From Candidatus Anaerostipes avistercoris (GTDB lineage Bacteria; Bacillota; Clostridia; Lachnospirales; Lachnospiraceae), in NCBI GenBank assembly GCA_019119895.1, contig DWWD01000016.1, forward strand, positions 1-64,000: a stretch of DNA of 64,000 bases, in the 5' to 3' direction. Below the pieces are notes generated by a model. That model saw only the letters and a program-made list of their open reading frames with translations. It was not told the DNA's origin and searched no databases. This document shows, one piece after another, positions 51,136 through 60,660 of the stretch. The position numbers and the translations under genes are program-made. Positions within the stretch are counted from its first letter, which is position 1, and the number at the start of each line of letters is the position of its first letter.

Positions 51136-53361
51136 ATGGAAAAATTATATGCGGAAATTATTATAGATATTTCTCATGAGGCACTGGATCGGGTTTTTAG
51201 CTACAAAGTGCCTTTTTCCTTACGGGAAGATATCCGGATCGGGCAGCAGGTGACGGTGCCCTTCGGGAGAGGGAACAAGGAACGCAAAGGTTATGTTGTT
51301 GGTTTTTCCAATCGGACGGATTATGATGAGAATAAGGTAAAAGAAATTCTGAGAATTGATGCAGACGCGGTGACAGCGGAATCCAGAATGCTGAATCTGG
51401 CATACTGGATACGGGAAAATTACGGATCGACTATGATTCAGGCTCTCCGCACGGTTCTGCCGGTGCAGGAGAAAATGAACCGCAGGTCTGCCCGATGGAT
51501 CGAGCTGAAAATAGATCCGGTACATGGTCCGGCTCTGCTGGAAGAGTATTTTGGGAAACATTATACGGCGAAGGCCAGGCTTCTGGCGGCTCTGCTGGAT
51601 CAAAACAGGATTTCATGGGAACAGGCAGCCCATCAGCTGAAGATTTCCAAAAGCACAGTGGATTCCATGGTAAAGGATGATGTGATCCGGGTGGTGACAG
51701 AATATTATTACCGGAATCCCAGTCAGCAGGAGACGGAACTGGAACCGCCTGCTCTGCTTAATAAAGAGCAGCAGAAGCTGGTGGACGAATTTAAGCAGGA
51801 TCTGCTTCGAGAGGAACATAGGGTGTATCTGCTCCATGGGGTGACGGGAAGCGGAAAGACTGAAGTGTATCTGGCGGCCATTGATGAGGTGATAAAAAGA
51901 GGTCAGCAGGCCATCGTGCTGATTCCGGAAATTGCCCTGACCTACCAGACAGTCCGGAGATTTACCAAACGGTTTGGAGAAAGGGTTTCGATATTGAATT
52001 CCCGTCTGTCCAAAGGGGAAAAATATGATCAGTGGCTCCGGGCAAAACAGGGAGATGTGGATGTAATCATCGGTCCCAGATCCGCACTGTTTGTCCCGTT
52101 TCCAAATCTTGGTCTGATCGTGATTGACGAAGAACATGAGGGCAGTTATAAGAGTGAGCAGACGCCCAAATACCATGCGAGGGAAACGGCGATTCAGAAG
52201 GCGTCTATGGAAGGTGCGTCGGTGATTCTCGGATCGGCGACGCCGTCGGTGGAAAGTTACAAACATGCGCTGGAAGGAAAGTACCGGTTATGGGAGCTTA
52301 CGAAACGGGCGCAGAACGCAGTGCTGCCTCAGGTTTATATTGAAGATCTCAGGGCAGAACTGAGGGCGGGAAACCGGAGTATTTTCAGCCGGAGACTCCG
52401 CAGTCTTATGGAAGACCGGCTGAACAAAGGCGAGCAGATGATGCTGTTTCTGAACCGGAGAGGCTATGCGGGATTTGTTTCCTGCAGGAGCTGCGGACAT
52501 GTGATGGAATGTCCCCACTGTGATGTGTCTATGACGTATCACCGGGAGGGTGTCCTGAAATGCCATTACTGCGGGTACGAACTGCCGATGCCGAAGACCT
52601 GTCCGGAATGTGGAAGTCCTTACATCGGAACCTTTGGTCTGGGAACGCAGAAAGTGGAATCTGCCATTTATAAGGAATTTCCGGGAGTCAGAGTGCTCCG
52701 GATGGATATGGATACAACCAGGAGAAAGCACAGTCATGAGGAAATTCTGAAAGCCTTTTCCAGGGGAGAGGCAGATATCCTGGTGGGGACGCAGATGATC
52801 GTCAAAGGACATGATTACGCTAATGTGACTCTGGTAGGAATCCTGGCGGCGGATCTGTCTCTGCATGCTAATGATTACAGGGCCGGCGAGCGGACATTCC
52901 AGCTTCTGACCCAGGCGGCAGGAAGAGCCGGCCGCGGAGACAAAGGCGGAGAAGTAGTCATACAGACGTATTCACCGGACCACTACAGCATTGTCACGGC
53001 AGCGGCGCAGGATTATAAGGAATTTTACCGGCAGGAGATCGGATACCGTACACTGATGAAATATCCTCCGGTCTGGCAGATGCTGGTAATTTTCTTTTCC
53101 GGCAGTGATGAGGATCAGGTAAAGGAATTGTCGGGGAAGACGGCAGAAGTTCTGAAGCGGATGGAATTACTGGTCATTGGGCCGGGAGAAGCGTCTGTGG
53201 TCAGAATGAAGGATCAGTACCGCCGTGTGGTTTATATAAAAGACGCGGATTATCAGAATCTGATCCGGGCAAAAGATCATGTAGAAGCATGGCTGGAACA
53301 GCAGCAGGAAAAGAGAAATGTTCTGATAAATTTTGATTTTAATCCAATGAACAGTTATTAA
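51136..53361 (+). CDS. priA: Primosomal replication-restart helicase PriA
   Basis: A 741-residue superfamily 2 helicase. An N-terminal DNA-binding domain (3'BD) precedes Walker A HGVTGSGKTEVYL, the DEEH box (IVIDEEHEGSYKSEQTP), ILGSATPS, two zinc-binding clusters (CRSCGHVMECPHC and CHYCGYELPMPKTCPECG), and helicase motifs V/VI (VGTQMIVKGHDYANVT, QAAGRAGRGDKGG). It reloads the replisome at stalled forks. It starts 3 bp after the previous stop and heads the priA-def-fmt-rsmB-rlmN run. Confidence 0.95.
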   Translation: MEKLYAEIIIDISHEALDRVFSYKVPFSLREDIRIGQQVTVPFGRGNKERKGYVVGFSNRTDYDENKVKEILRIDADAVTAESRMLNLAYWIRENYGSTMIQALRTVLPVQEKMNRRSARWIELKIDPVHGPALLEEYFGKHYTAKARLLAALLDQNRISWEQAAHQLKISKSTVDSMVKDDVIRVVTEYYYRNPSQQETELEPPALLNKEQQKLVDEFKQDLLREEHRVYLLHGVTGSGKTEVYLAAIDEVIKRGQQAIVLIPEIALTYQTVRRFTKRFGERVSILNSRLSKGEKYDQWLRAKQGDVDVIIGPRSALFVPFPNLGLIVIDEEHEGSYKSEQTPKYHARETAIQKASMEGASVILGSATPSVESYKHALEGKYRLWELTKRAQNAVLPQVYIEDLRAELRAGNRSIFSRRLRSLMEDRLNKGEQMMLFLNRRGYAGFVSCRSCGHVMECPHCDVSMTYHREGVLKCHYCGYELPMPKTCPECGSPYIGTFGLGTQKVESAIYKEFPGVRVLRMDMDTTRRKHSHEEILKAFSRGEADILVGTQMIVKGHDYANVTLVGILAADLSLHANDYRAGERTFQLLTQAAGRAGRGDKGGEVVIQTYSPDHYSIVTAAAQDYKEFYRQEIGYRTLMKYPPVWQMLVIFFSGSDEDQVKELSGKTAEVLKRMELLVIGPGEASVVRMKDQYRRVVYIKDADYQNLIRAKDHVEAWLEQQQEKRNVLINFDFNPMNSY

Positions 53362-53380
53362 AAAAATAAAGGAGAAGAAA

Positions 53381-53863
53381 ATGGCAATTCGAAAAATACG
53401 TGTAATGGGCGATGAAGTACTTCGGAAAACTTCCAAGGAAGTAAAGGAAATGACGCCCAGACTCAAAACGCTGGTAGGAGATATGTTTGACACGATGTAT
53501 GAGGCAATGGGAGTGGGACTCGCCGCGCCGCAGGTCGGCATTTTAAAGAGAATCGTTGTAATTGATACTTATGAGGAAGGCGAAAAATTTGCGCTTGTGA
53601 ATCCGGTGATCACTTATAGTGACGGAGAACAGATCGGGGATGAAGGATGCCTGAGCCTGCCTGGGAAGACGGCAGTGGTAAAACGCCCGGATCATGTTAT
53701 CTGTCAGGCGTACAATGAAAATATGGAGCCGATTACAGTGGAGGGAAGAGGACTTCTGGCGAGAGCCATCTGCCATGAACTGGATCATTTGGATGGAATC
53801 TTATACCCGGATGTAGCAGAGGAACCGGTGCGCGATGTGACCTATGAGGAAGAAGGAGAATAA
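53381..53863 (+). CDS. def: Peptide deformylase
   Basis: A 160-residue metallohydrolase with the three deformylase motifs: GVGLAAPQVG, EGCLSLPG (metal Cys) and HELDHLDG (two metal His and catalytic Glu). It removes formyl groups from nascent proteins. It follows AAAGGAG and precedes fmt, the classic def-fmt pairing. Confidence 0.96.
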   Translation: MAIRKIRVMGDEVLRKTSKEVKEMTPRLKTLVGDMFDTMYEAMGVGLAAPQVGILKRIVVIDTYEEGEKFALVNPVITYSDGEQIGDEGCLSLPGKTAVVKRPDHVICQAYNENMEPITVEGRGLLARAICHELDHLDGILYPDVAEEPVRDVTYEEEGE

Positions 53864-53864
53864 T

Positions 53865-54794
53865 ATGAGAGTTGTATTTATGGGAACACCGGAGTTTGCA
53901 GTTCCTTCTCTGCAGGCGCTGATCGATCATCATCAGGTGGCAGGCGTCGTGACCCAGCCGGACCGGCAGAGAGGCAGAGGAAAGAAAGTACAATTTTCTC
54001 CGGTCAAAGAAAAAGCAGTGGCGTATGATATTCCGGTTCTCCAGCCGGAAAGGGCGCGGGATGAAGCGTTTATAGAAGAACTGGCGAAACTTGATCCTGA
54101 AGTGATCGTTGTTGTGGCGTATGGGCAGATTCTCCCGGAAAGTATTCTGAATCTTCCGAAATACGGATGCATCAATGTACATGGATCTCTTCTGCCGAAA
54201 TACAGAGGCGCAGCGCCAATTCAGTGGGCCGTTCTCAACGGAGAAGAGAAGACAGGAATCACGACCATGTATATGGGAAAAGGACTGGATACGGGAGATA
54301 TGATCGATAAGGCAGAAGTCGTTCTGGATTCGAAAGAGACGGCGGGAAGCCTTCACGATAAACTGATGAATCTGGGAGCAGAACTTCTGCTGACGACTTT
54401 GTCAAAGGTTGAGGCAGGCACTATTGTCAGGACAAAACAGGATGACAGCGAGAGCAGCTATGCGAAAATGCTCAGCAAAGAAATGGGGAAAATGGATTTC
54501 TCAAAAACGGCAAAAGAACTGGAACAGTGGATCAGGGGAATGAATCCATGGCCGAGCGCATATACGACAATGAATGGGAAAACTTTGAAAATCTGGGATG
54601 CGGATGTTCTTTCTTATGATGGAACTGAAGAGCCAGGAACTGTCGTTGATGTGACAAAGAACACGATTGTGGTAGCTGCAGGGGAAGGAGCCCTGGCTCT
54701 GAAAGAAATCCAGCTGGCAGGGAAGAAACGGATGCCGGTGCAGGCATTTCTGCTGGGAAGTTCTGTAGAAACAGGAATCAGATTAGGAGAGTAA
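53865..54794 (+). CDS. fmt: Methionyl-tRNA formyltransferase
   Basis: A 309-residue enzyme from ATG 53865 (MRVVFMGTPEFAVPSL), one base after the def stop (TAATATG); the ORF is open upstream. The catalytic core has NVHGSLLPKYRGAAPIQWA with the expected Asn-His pair and GDMIDKAEV, and the C-terminal OB-like domain follows. It formylates initiator methionyl-tRNA using 10-formyl-THF. Confidence 0.96.
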   Translation: MRVVFMGTPEFAVPSLQALIDHHQVAGVVTQPDRQRGRGKKVQFSPVKEKAVAYDIPVLQPERARDEAFIEELAKLDPEVIVVVAYGQILPESILNLPKYGCINVHGSLLPKYRGAAPIQWAVLNGEEKTGITTMYMGKGLDTGDMIDKAEVVLDSKETAGSLHDKLMNLGAELLLTTLSKVEAGTIVRTKQDDSESSYAKMLSKEMGKMDFSKTAKELEQWIRGMNPWPSAYTTMNGKTLKIWDADVLSYDGTEEPGTVVDVTKNTIVVAAGEGALALKEIQLAGKKRMPVQAFLLGSSVETGIRLGE

Positions 54795-54795
54795 G

Positions 54796-56139
54796 ATGGA
54801 AAATCCGAGAGAGCAGGCACTGGATGTCCTCATGAAAGTAGACAAAAAAGAAGAGTTATCTCATATTATTATTGGAAATGTGCTGGAGAAATATCAGCTG
54901 TCTCCCAAACGGGACCGGGCTTTTTTTTCCCGCCTGACTGAGGGAACACTGGAACGGCAGATTACCATTGATTATGTGATCGATCAGTTTTCTAAAACAA
55001 AACTCCGGAAATGCCGCCCTCTGATCCGGGCGCTGCTTCGGATGGGGACCTATCAGATTCTGTATATGGATCAGGTACCGGATGCCGCGGCATGCAACGA
55101 GGCAGTGAAACTGGCAAAAAAACGCGGGTTTTCCAGACTGTCCGGATTCATCAATGGAATCTTGAGAAGCATCAGCCGCAAGAAGGATAAGATCGTATGG
55201 CCGGATCGGGAAAAAGATGAAAATCTCTGGATTTCTGTGAAATATTCCATGCCGGTTTGGCTGGTGGAATTTTTCCGGGAAACTTATGACGGAGAAACGG
55301 TGGAAAAAATGGCAGCTTCGTTTCTGGAGGAAAAGAAGACAACGCTGTATTGTCTAAAAGGCAAAGGCGGAAAAGAAGCCTTGAAAAAAGAGCTGGAAGA
55401 GGAAGGGATACAGGCGGAAGATGGATTTCTGTGTGAAGAAGCACTGCGGATTTCCGGATACGATTCCCTCTGGAGAATTCCGGCGTTCCGTCAGGGAAAA
55501 TGTTTTGTGCAGGATGAAAGTTCCATGCTGGCGGCGTCTCTGGCTCAGGCAGAAGCAGGGCAGCTTGTCCTGGATCTCTGCAGCGCTCCCGGAGGAAAAG
55601 CCATGTATATGGCGGATCAAATGAGGGGAGAAGGAATGGTCATTGCCAGAGATCTGACAGAAGATAAAACAGACCTGATTGAAGAAAATACGGAACGGAC
55701 AGAACTGGAAAACATCCGGGTGGAAATGGCGGACGCCAGGATTCTGGATGAGGACATGATCGGGAGAGCCGATATAGTTCTTGCGGATCTTCCATGTTCC
55801 GGGCTCGGGATTATGGGAAGAAAGAATGACATCAAGTATAACGCAGACAGGAATCAGATGAGAGAACTGGCGGTTCTTCAGAGAAACATTCTGAAAAATG
55901 CGGCGGCTTATGTAAAGCCGGGAGGCGCGCTGATTTACAGTACCTGCACCATCAATCCGGAGGAGAATGAAGAAAATTATCGGTGGATTCAGAAGGAGTC
56001 CGGTTTCAGACCGGAGGATCTGCGGCCGCTGCTGCCGGAAAGCCTTGTATCAGATACGGCAGAAAAGGGATGGATCCAGCTGCTGCCGGGAATTCATCCA
56101 TGCGATGGATTTTTTGTGGGAAAATTAAGGAGAGTGTAA
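54796..56139 (+). CDS. rsmB: 16S rRNA (cytosine-967-C5)-methyltransferase
   Basis: A 447-residue protein. The N-terminal NusB-like RNA-binding domain (about 1-135; RDRAFFSRLTEGTL...LRMGTYQILYMDQVP) is followed by a SAM methyltransferase with CSAPGGKAMYMADQM, ADLPCSGLGIMGRKND and STCTINPEENE, the two catalytic Cys of m5C enzymes. It is in the usual order after fmt. Confidence 0.94.
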   Translation: MENPREQALDVLMKVDKKEELSHIIIGNVLEKYQLSPKRDRAFFSRLTEGTLERQITIDYVIDQFSKTKLRKCRPLIRALLRMGTYQILYMDQVPDAAACNEAVKLAKKRGFSRLSGFINGILRSISRKKDKIVWPDREKDENLWISVKYSMPVWLVEFFRETYDGETVEKMAASFLEEKKTTLYCLKGKGGKEALKKELEEEGIQAEDGFLCEEALRISGYDSLWRIPAFRQGKCFVQDESSMLAASLAQAEAGQLVLDLCSAPGGKAMYMADQMRGEGMVIARDLTEDKTDLIEENTERTELENIRVEMADARILDEDMIGRADIVLADLPCSGLGIMGRKNDIKYNADRNQMRELAVLQRNILKNAAAYVKPGGALIYSTCTINPEENEENYRWIQKESGFRPEDLRPLLPESLVSDTAEKGWIQLLPGIHPCDGFFVGKLRRV

Positions 56140-56140
56140 T

Positions 56141-57175
56141 ATGGATTTAAAATCGATGACGTTGGAAGAGCTGGAAGCATGTATGGTATCTCTCCGGGAA
56201 CCAAAATTCCGCGCAAAACAGATTTATGAATGGATGCATAAGCATCTGGCGTTTTCCTGGGAGGAAATGGGGAATATCCCGAAAAAGCTGAAAGAAAAAC
56301 TCCGGCAAAACGGGTACGAGATGTATGGAGTGAAAAAAATTGACTGCTTGATTTCCAAATTGGACGGAACGAGGAAATATTTGTTTGAACTCCATGACGG
56401 CAATATCATTGAAAGTGTTCTGATGAAGTACAAACACGGAAATTCTGTCTGTATTTCATCTCAGGCAGGATGCCGTATGGGATGCAGATTCTGCGCCTCC
56501 ACCCTGGGAGGACTGGATCGGAATCTGGAGCCGTCCGAGATGCTCAGTCAGATTTATTTTATCCAGAAAGATACCGGAGAGAGGGTTTCCAATGTCGTTA
56601 TGATGGGAACAGGAGAACCTCTGGATAATTATGAAAATGTCCTGCGGTTTCTGGAACTGATCACATCGGAAAAAGGATTGAATATCAGCCAGAGGAATCT
56701 TACGATTTCCACCTGCGGCATCGTTCCGAAAATCCGGGAGCTGGCAGAAGAACATCTTCAGATTACCCTGGCGATTTCCCTTCACGCGCCGAATGATGAA
56801 AAACGAAAGGAACTGATGCCGATCGCGAAACAATATGCCATGGACGAACTGCTGGAGGCGTGCAGATATTATTTCAAAAAGACCAATCGGAGAATGACCT
56901 TCGAGTACAGTCTGGTGGCAGGAGTCAACGACCAGCCGGAAAACGCGGGAGAATTGTGCAGGAGATTGAAAGGATTTCCGTGTCATGTGAATCTGATACC
57001 GGTAAATCCGATCAAGGAGAGAAATTTTCGACAATCCCTGCCGGAATCTATTATGGAATTTAAAAAGATACTTGAAAAAAACTGTATAAATGTTACGATA
57101 AGAAGAGAGATGGGCGCAGACATCAATGCCGCCTGCGGACAGCTTAGGCGAACGAAACTACAATCTATAAAGTAA
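56141..57175 (+). CDS. rlmN: Dual-specificity RNA methyltransferase RlmN
   Basis: A 344-residue radical SAM enzyme. The cluster motif is CRMGCRFC (CX3CX2C), with MMGTGEPLDNYENV, SLHAPNDEKRKELMPI and the C-terminal catalytic Cys in NAACGQLR. It methylates A2503 of 23S rRNA and A37 of some tRNAs. It starts one base after the rsmB stop. Confidence 0.95.
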   Translation: MDLKSMTLEELEACMVSLREPKFRAKQIYEWMHKHLAFSWEEMGNIPKKLKEKLRQNGYEMYGVKKIDCLISKLDGTRKYLFELHDGNIIESVLMKYKHGNSVCISSQAGCRMGCRFCASTLGGLDRNLEPSEMLSQIYFIQKDTGERVSNVVMMGTGEPLDNYENVLRFLELITSEKGLNISQRNLTISTCGIVPKIRELAEEHLQITLAISLHAPNDEKRKELMPIAKQYAMDELLEACRYYFKKTNRRMTFEYSLVAGVNDQPENAGELCRRLKGFPCHVNLIPVNPIKERNFRQSLPESIMEFKKILEKNCINVTIRREMGADINAACGQLRRTKLQSIK

Positions 57176-57187
57176 AGGAGTACGAAT

Positions 57188-57907
57188 ATGCGATCCGTTG
57201 GAGAGTCACATATTGGAAAGGTCAGATCGGAAAATCAGGATACGATTTTTCTGAGCGACCAGCCGGTAGGCAAATTGGATAATCTATATATTGTAGCAGA
57301 TGGCATGGGAGGCCATCGGGCGGGAGGATATGCGTCTTCTTATGCGGTAAGCCGTTTTGTGGACTTGCTGCGCGAATCAGAGGATGAAGATATAATCGAA
57401 TCTATGAAAGCGGCAATTGCCGCCGTGAATCAGGAAATACTGGAAAAGTGCAGGGAGGATTCTGCCTATGCGGGAATGGGAACAACCATTGTCGCAGCCA
57501 CAGTTTCCGGATCACGGATTACTGTTATGAATATTGGAGACAGCAGACTTTATTATGGAGCAGGAGATTTTGAGCAGATTACGGTGGATCATTCCTATGT
57601 GGAGGAGCTGGTCCAGGCCGGTGCGCTCAGAAGAGACCAGAGCAGGCTCCATCCGAAAAAGAATTTAATAACCAGAGCAGTAGGAGCGCCATCTGCAGAG
57701 CCTGATTTTTTTCAGTTTCAGGCTCAGGATGGTTATTTGCTTTTATGCAGTGATGGTTTGACGAATATGATAGCAGATGATGAATTGAAGGAACTTCTTT
57801 TAGATCACAGCCAGCTGGAAAACAAAGCAAGTCAGATGATCGCCCGGGCCAATGAATACGGAGGACGGGATAATATATCGCTGGTCATTGTGGAATTAAA
57901 GAGATGA
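57188..57907 (+). CDS. prpC: PP2C-type serine/threonine phosphatase (PrpC/Stp)
   Basis: A 239-residue PPM phosphatase: SHIGKVRSENQDTIF, VADGMGGHRAGGYAS, MGTTIVAATV, MNIGDSRLYY, LLLCSDGLTNM and GGRDNISLVIVE. It removes phosphate from targets of the kinase encoded 11 bp downstream. Confidence 0.95.
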   Translation: MRSVGESHIGKVRSENQDTIFLSDQPVGKLDNLYIVADGMGGHRAGGYASSYAVSRFVDLLRESEDEDIIESMKAAIAAVNQEILEKCREDSAYAGMGTTIVAATVSGSRITVMNIGDSRLYYGAGDFEQITVDHSYVEELVQAGALRRDQSRLHPKKNLITRAVGAPSAEPDFFQFQAQDGYLLLCSDGLTNMIADDELKELLLDHSQLENKASQMIARANEYGGRDNISLVIVELKR

Positions 57908-57918
57908 GGTGAATACAG

Positions 57919-59766
57919 GTGTTAGAGATTGGAGAAATTCTCGGCGGCCGTTATGAAATCCTGAAGAGAATCGGATCAGGTGGAATGGCCGATGTATATA
58001 TGGCAAAAGACCAGAAATTGAATCGAAAAGTAGCAGTAAAAGTACTGAAACCGGAATATGTAGATGACGAAAAGTTTTTAAAGAAATTTCAGACGGAAGC
58101 CCAGGCGATTGCCAGCCTGATGCATCCGAATATTGTAAATATATATGACGTAGGCATGGAAGACGGAGTCAATTATATTGTAATGGAACTGGCCGGAGGG
58201 ATTACCCTGAAGGAGTATATCAAGAAAAAAGGGAGGCTGTTACCGCAGGAGACGGTGGATATCTCTCTGCAGATTGCGTCAGCCCTTTCCCATGCCCATA
58301 ATCATCATATTATCCATCGGGATATCAAACCTCAGAATATCCTGATTTCCGATGACGGAATGATTAAGGTGACGGATTTCGGCATTGCCAAGGCAGCCAA
58401 TGCCAATACGGTAACGTCCACGGCAACAGCCATCGGATCTGTCCATTATATTTCGCCGGAGCAGGCGAAAGGCCGTTTCTGTGACGAAAAAAGTGATATT
58501 TATTCCCTTGGAATTACTATGTATGAGATGGTGACCGGAAAAGTACCGTTTGACCATGAAAACGGAGTGACCATCGCCCTGATGCATCTTCAGAATGAAA
58601 TCACTCCGCCAAGTGAGATCACGGAGGGAATTCCGGACAGTCTGGAAAAGATTATTTTAAAATGTGTAATGAAAAAACCGGAAGAAAGATATCAGACGGC
58701 CGATGAGCTGATCGAGGATCTGAAACTGGTTTTCCAGGATACTTCAGGCGACTATGTGGGATTCGCTCCGGCGGTCGATGATTCACCGACGATCCTGGTG
58801 GATCAGGATGAACTTCAGCAGATGGAAAAAGATGAGAACGGCGGGACCCAGGAATTTGAACCGCCTGCAGCAGATGATGAAAACGGTTATCTGGAGAAAG
58901 ATGATGACGAGCCGGAGGGCATGAATTCTAAAATCGAAAAGCTGGTTATCGTGCTTGCGGCAGTGGTGGGAGCCATTATTCTGATCGCGGTGATCACCTT
59001 TGTCGTCAGAAGTTCGGGACTGTTCCGGTCCGGAGATGAGGCCTCCACTGAGCAGGTGACATCTTCCGGTGATGCACAGGATGAAACAGAAACTGACAAA
59101 TACCAGGTGCCGAATGTAATCGGAATGTCCTTAAGCCAGGCAAAAGAAGCCATTGGCGATAACCTTAAGATTGAAACAACGACAGAGGCATCTTCCAGCT
59201 ATAAAGAAGGGCTGGTCATAAGACAGAGTCTGGAAAGCGATGCTGAAGTAGATAAAGGAGAGACTATCACACTGACGGTCAGCAGCGGCAGCGAGCAGGT
59301 AACTGTGCCGAATGTAAAAGGTCAGTCTCAGTCTTCTGCCACAAAAACTCTGCAGAATGCGGGATTTAAGGTCAGTGTAAAAACGGCTTACAGTTCCAGT
59401 GTAGATGAAGGAGATGTTATTTCTCAGTCACCGGCCAGCGGCTCCAAGAGAGCGTCAGGATCTACGATCACGATCACGGTCAGCAGCGGCAGCGAGCAGG
59501 TAACTGTGCCGAATTTATCTTATTACACAGAATCAGAGGCAAGACGGCAGCTCAGCAACATGGGTCTGACTCTTGGAAGTGTGACGAGGAAATATGACAG
59601 CAGTGTAGAGAGAAATCAGGTCATCAGCCAGTCAATTGCCTCAGGAACGAAAGTTTCAAAAGGTACGGCTGTGGGAATCACAGTCAGTCTGGGAAGCCGT
59701 CCGTCCACAACCACAAGCAGCAGCGAAGATGAGCCGGATGAGGAAGAACCGGATGAGAACGAATAG
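57919..59766 (+). CDS. prkC: PASTA-domain serine/threonine kinase (PrkC-type)
   Basis: A 615-residue kinase starting at GTG 57919 behind GAGGTG. The kinase domain (about 10-270) has GSGGMADVY, VAVKVLK, HRDIKPQNIL and DFGIAKA, with activation-loop Thr (VTSTATAIGS). One helix (about 343-365) is followed by three PASTA domains (about 394-460, 461-528, 529-594) and a Ser/Glu-rich tail. It senses muropeptides or lipid II and controls cell-wall growth and dormancy exit. Phosphatase-kinase pairing is standard. Confidence 0.95.
   Translation: MLEIGEILGGRYEILKRIGSGGMADVYMAKDQKLNRKVAVKVLKPEYVDDEKFLKKFQTEAQAIASLMHPNIVNIYDVGMEDGVNYIVMELAGGITLKEYIKKKGRLLPQETVDISLQIASALSHAHNHHIIHRDIKPQNILISDDGMIKVTDFGIAKAANANTVTSTATAIGSVHYISPEQAKGRFCDEKSDIYSLGITMYEMVTGKVPFDHENGVTIALMHLQNEITPPSEITEGIPDSLEKIILKCVMKKPEERYQTADELIEDLKLVFQDTSGDYVGFAPAVDDSPTILVDQDELQQMEKDENGGTQEFEPPAADDENGYLEKDDDEPEGMNSKIEKLVIVLAAVVGAIILIAVITFVVRSSGLFRSGDEASTEQVTSSGDAQDETETDKYQVPNVIGMSLSQAKEAIGDNLKIETTTEASSSYKEGLVIRQSLESDAEVDKGETITLTVSSGSEQVTVPNVKGQSQSSATKTLQNAGFKVSVKTAYSSSVDEGDVISQSPASGSKRASGSTITITVSSGSEQVTVPNLSYYTESEARRQLSNMGLTLGSVTRKYDSSVERNQVISQSIASGTKVSKGTAVGITVSLGSRPSTTTSSSEDEPDEEEPDENE
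59275..59514 (+). repeat. 39-bp direct repeat in PASTA coding region
   Basis: 59275-59313 and 59476-59514 are identical (start ACGGTCAGCAGCGGCAGCGA), 201 bp or 67 codons apart, equal to one PASTA unit. Recombination between them would cleanly delete or add one PASTA domain. Confidence 0.9.
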
Positions 59767-59784
59767 CAGGAGCGTTATACTTTG

Positions 59785-60660
59785 ATGCAGGGAAAGATAA
59801 TAAAAGGAGTTGCCGGGTTTTACGATGTGGTAGTCGGAGAGAATATATACCGGTGCCGCGCAAAAGGAATTTTTCGAAACCAGAACGTAAAGCCTCTGGT
59901 AGGCGACTGGGTGGAAATTGAGATACTGGATGAAAAAGACATGGAAGGAAATCTGACGAAGATCCTTTCCCGGTCCAATGAGCTGATCCGTCCGGCTGCA
60001 GCAAATGTGGATCAGGCAATCGTCGTTTTTGCGGCGAAGAAACCGAAACCTAATTATAATCTTCTGGACCGGTTTCTCATGACAATGGAGAAACAGGACA
60101 TACCGGTGATCGTCTGCTTTAATAAGAAGGATCTGGCAAAAGAAAAAGAGCTGGAACAGCTGGAAACAATCTATGAAAACTGCGGTCATCAGGTAGTATT
60201 TATCAGCGCCAGAGAAGGAAATGGAATCGATGAGATCCGGGATTTGATTCAGGGGAAGACAACGGTTCTGGCGGGACCTTCCGGCGTCGGGAAATCATCC
60301 CTGATGAATCAGCTGAATCCGGATGCCAATATGCAGGTGGGTGCCGTCAGCGAGAAAATCCATAGAGGACGCCATACGACGAGGCATACGGAATTAATCA
60401 TGATAGAAGAAGGGACATTTGTCCTGGATACTCCAGGATTTAGTTCGCTGTTCATTGACAGTTTTGAGAAAGAAGAAGTTAAAGATTATTTCCGGGAATT
60501 TGCGCCTTATGAGGAACAGTGCAGATTTCTGGGATGCAGCCATACCCATGAGCCGGACTGCGGGGTGAAGAAGGCTCTGGAAGAAGGAAAAATCAGCAGG
60601 ATCCGGTATGAAAATTATGTAAATATTTATCAGGAACTGAAAGAAAAGAGAAAGTGGTAA
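59785..60660 (+). CDS. rsgA: Ribosome small subunit-dependent GTPase RsgA
   Basis: A 291-residue circularly permuted GTPase: an N-terminal OB domain, FNKKDLA (G4), SAREGNG (G5), P-loop GPSGVGKSSL, TTRHTE (G2), DTPGF (G3), and the zinc-binding Cys/His in CRFLGCSHTHEPDCGVKKAL. ATG 59785 is preferred; the TTG just before is not needed. It helps 30S maturation. Its stop overlaps the next start (TAATG). Confidence 0.95.
   Translation: MQGKIIKGVAGFYDVVVGENIYRCRAKGIFRNQNVKPLVGDWVEIEILDEKDMEGNLTKILSRSNELIRPAAANVDQAIVVFAAKKPKPNYNLLDRFLMTMEKQDIPVIVCFNKKDLAKEKELEQLETIYENCGHQVVFISAREGNGIDEIRDLIQGKTTVLAGPSGVGKSSLMNQLNPDANMQVGAVSEKIHRGRHTTRHTELIMIEEGTFVLDTPGFSSLFIDSFEKEEVKDYFREFAPYEEQCRFLGCSHTHEPDCGVKKALEEGKISRIRYENYVNIYQELKEKRKW

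Noticed and set aside
51613..52266. 217-aa minus-strand ORF inside priA
   Set aside because: Antisense shadow of a conserved helicase.
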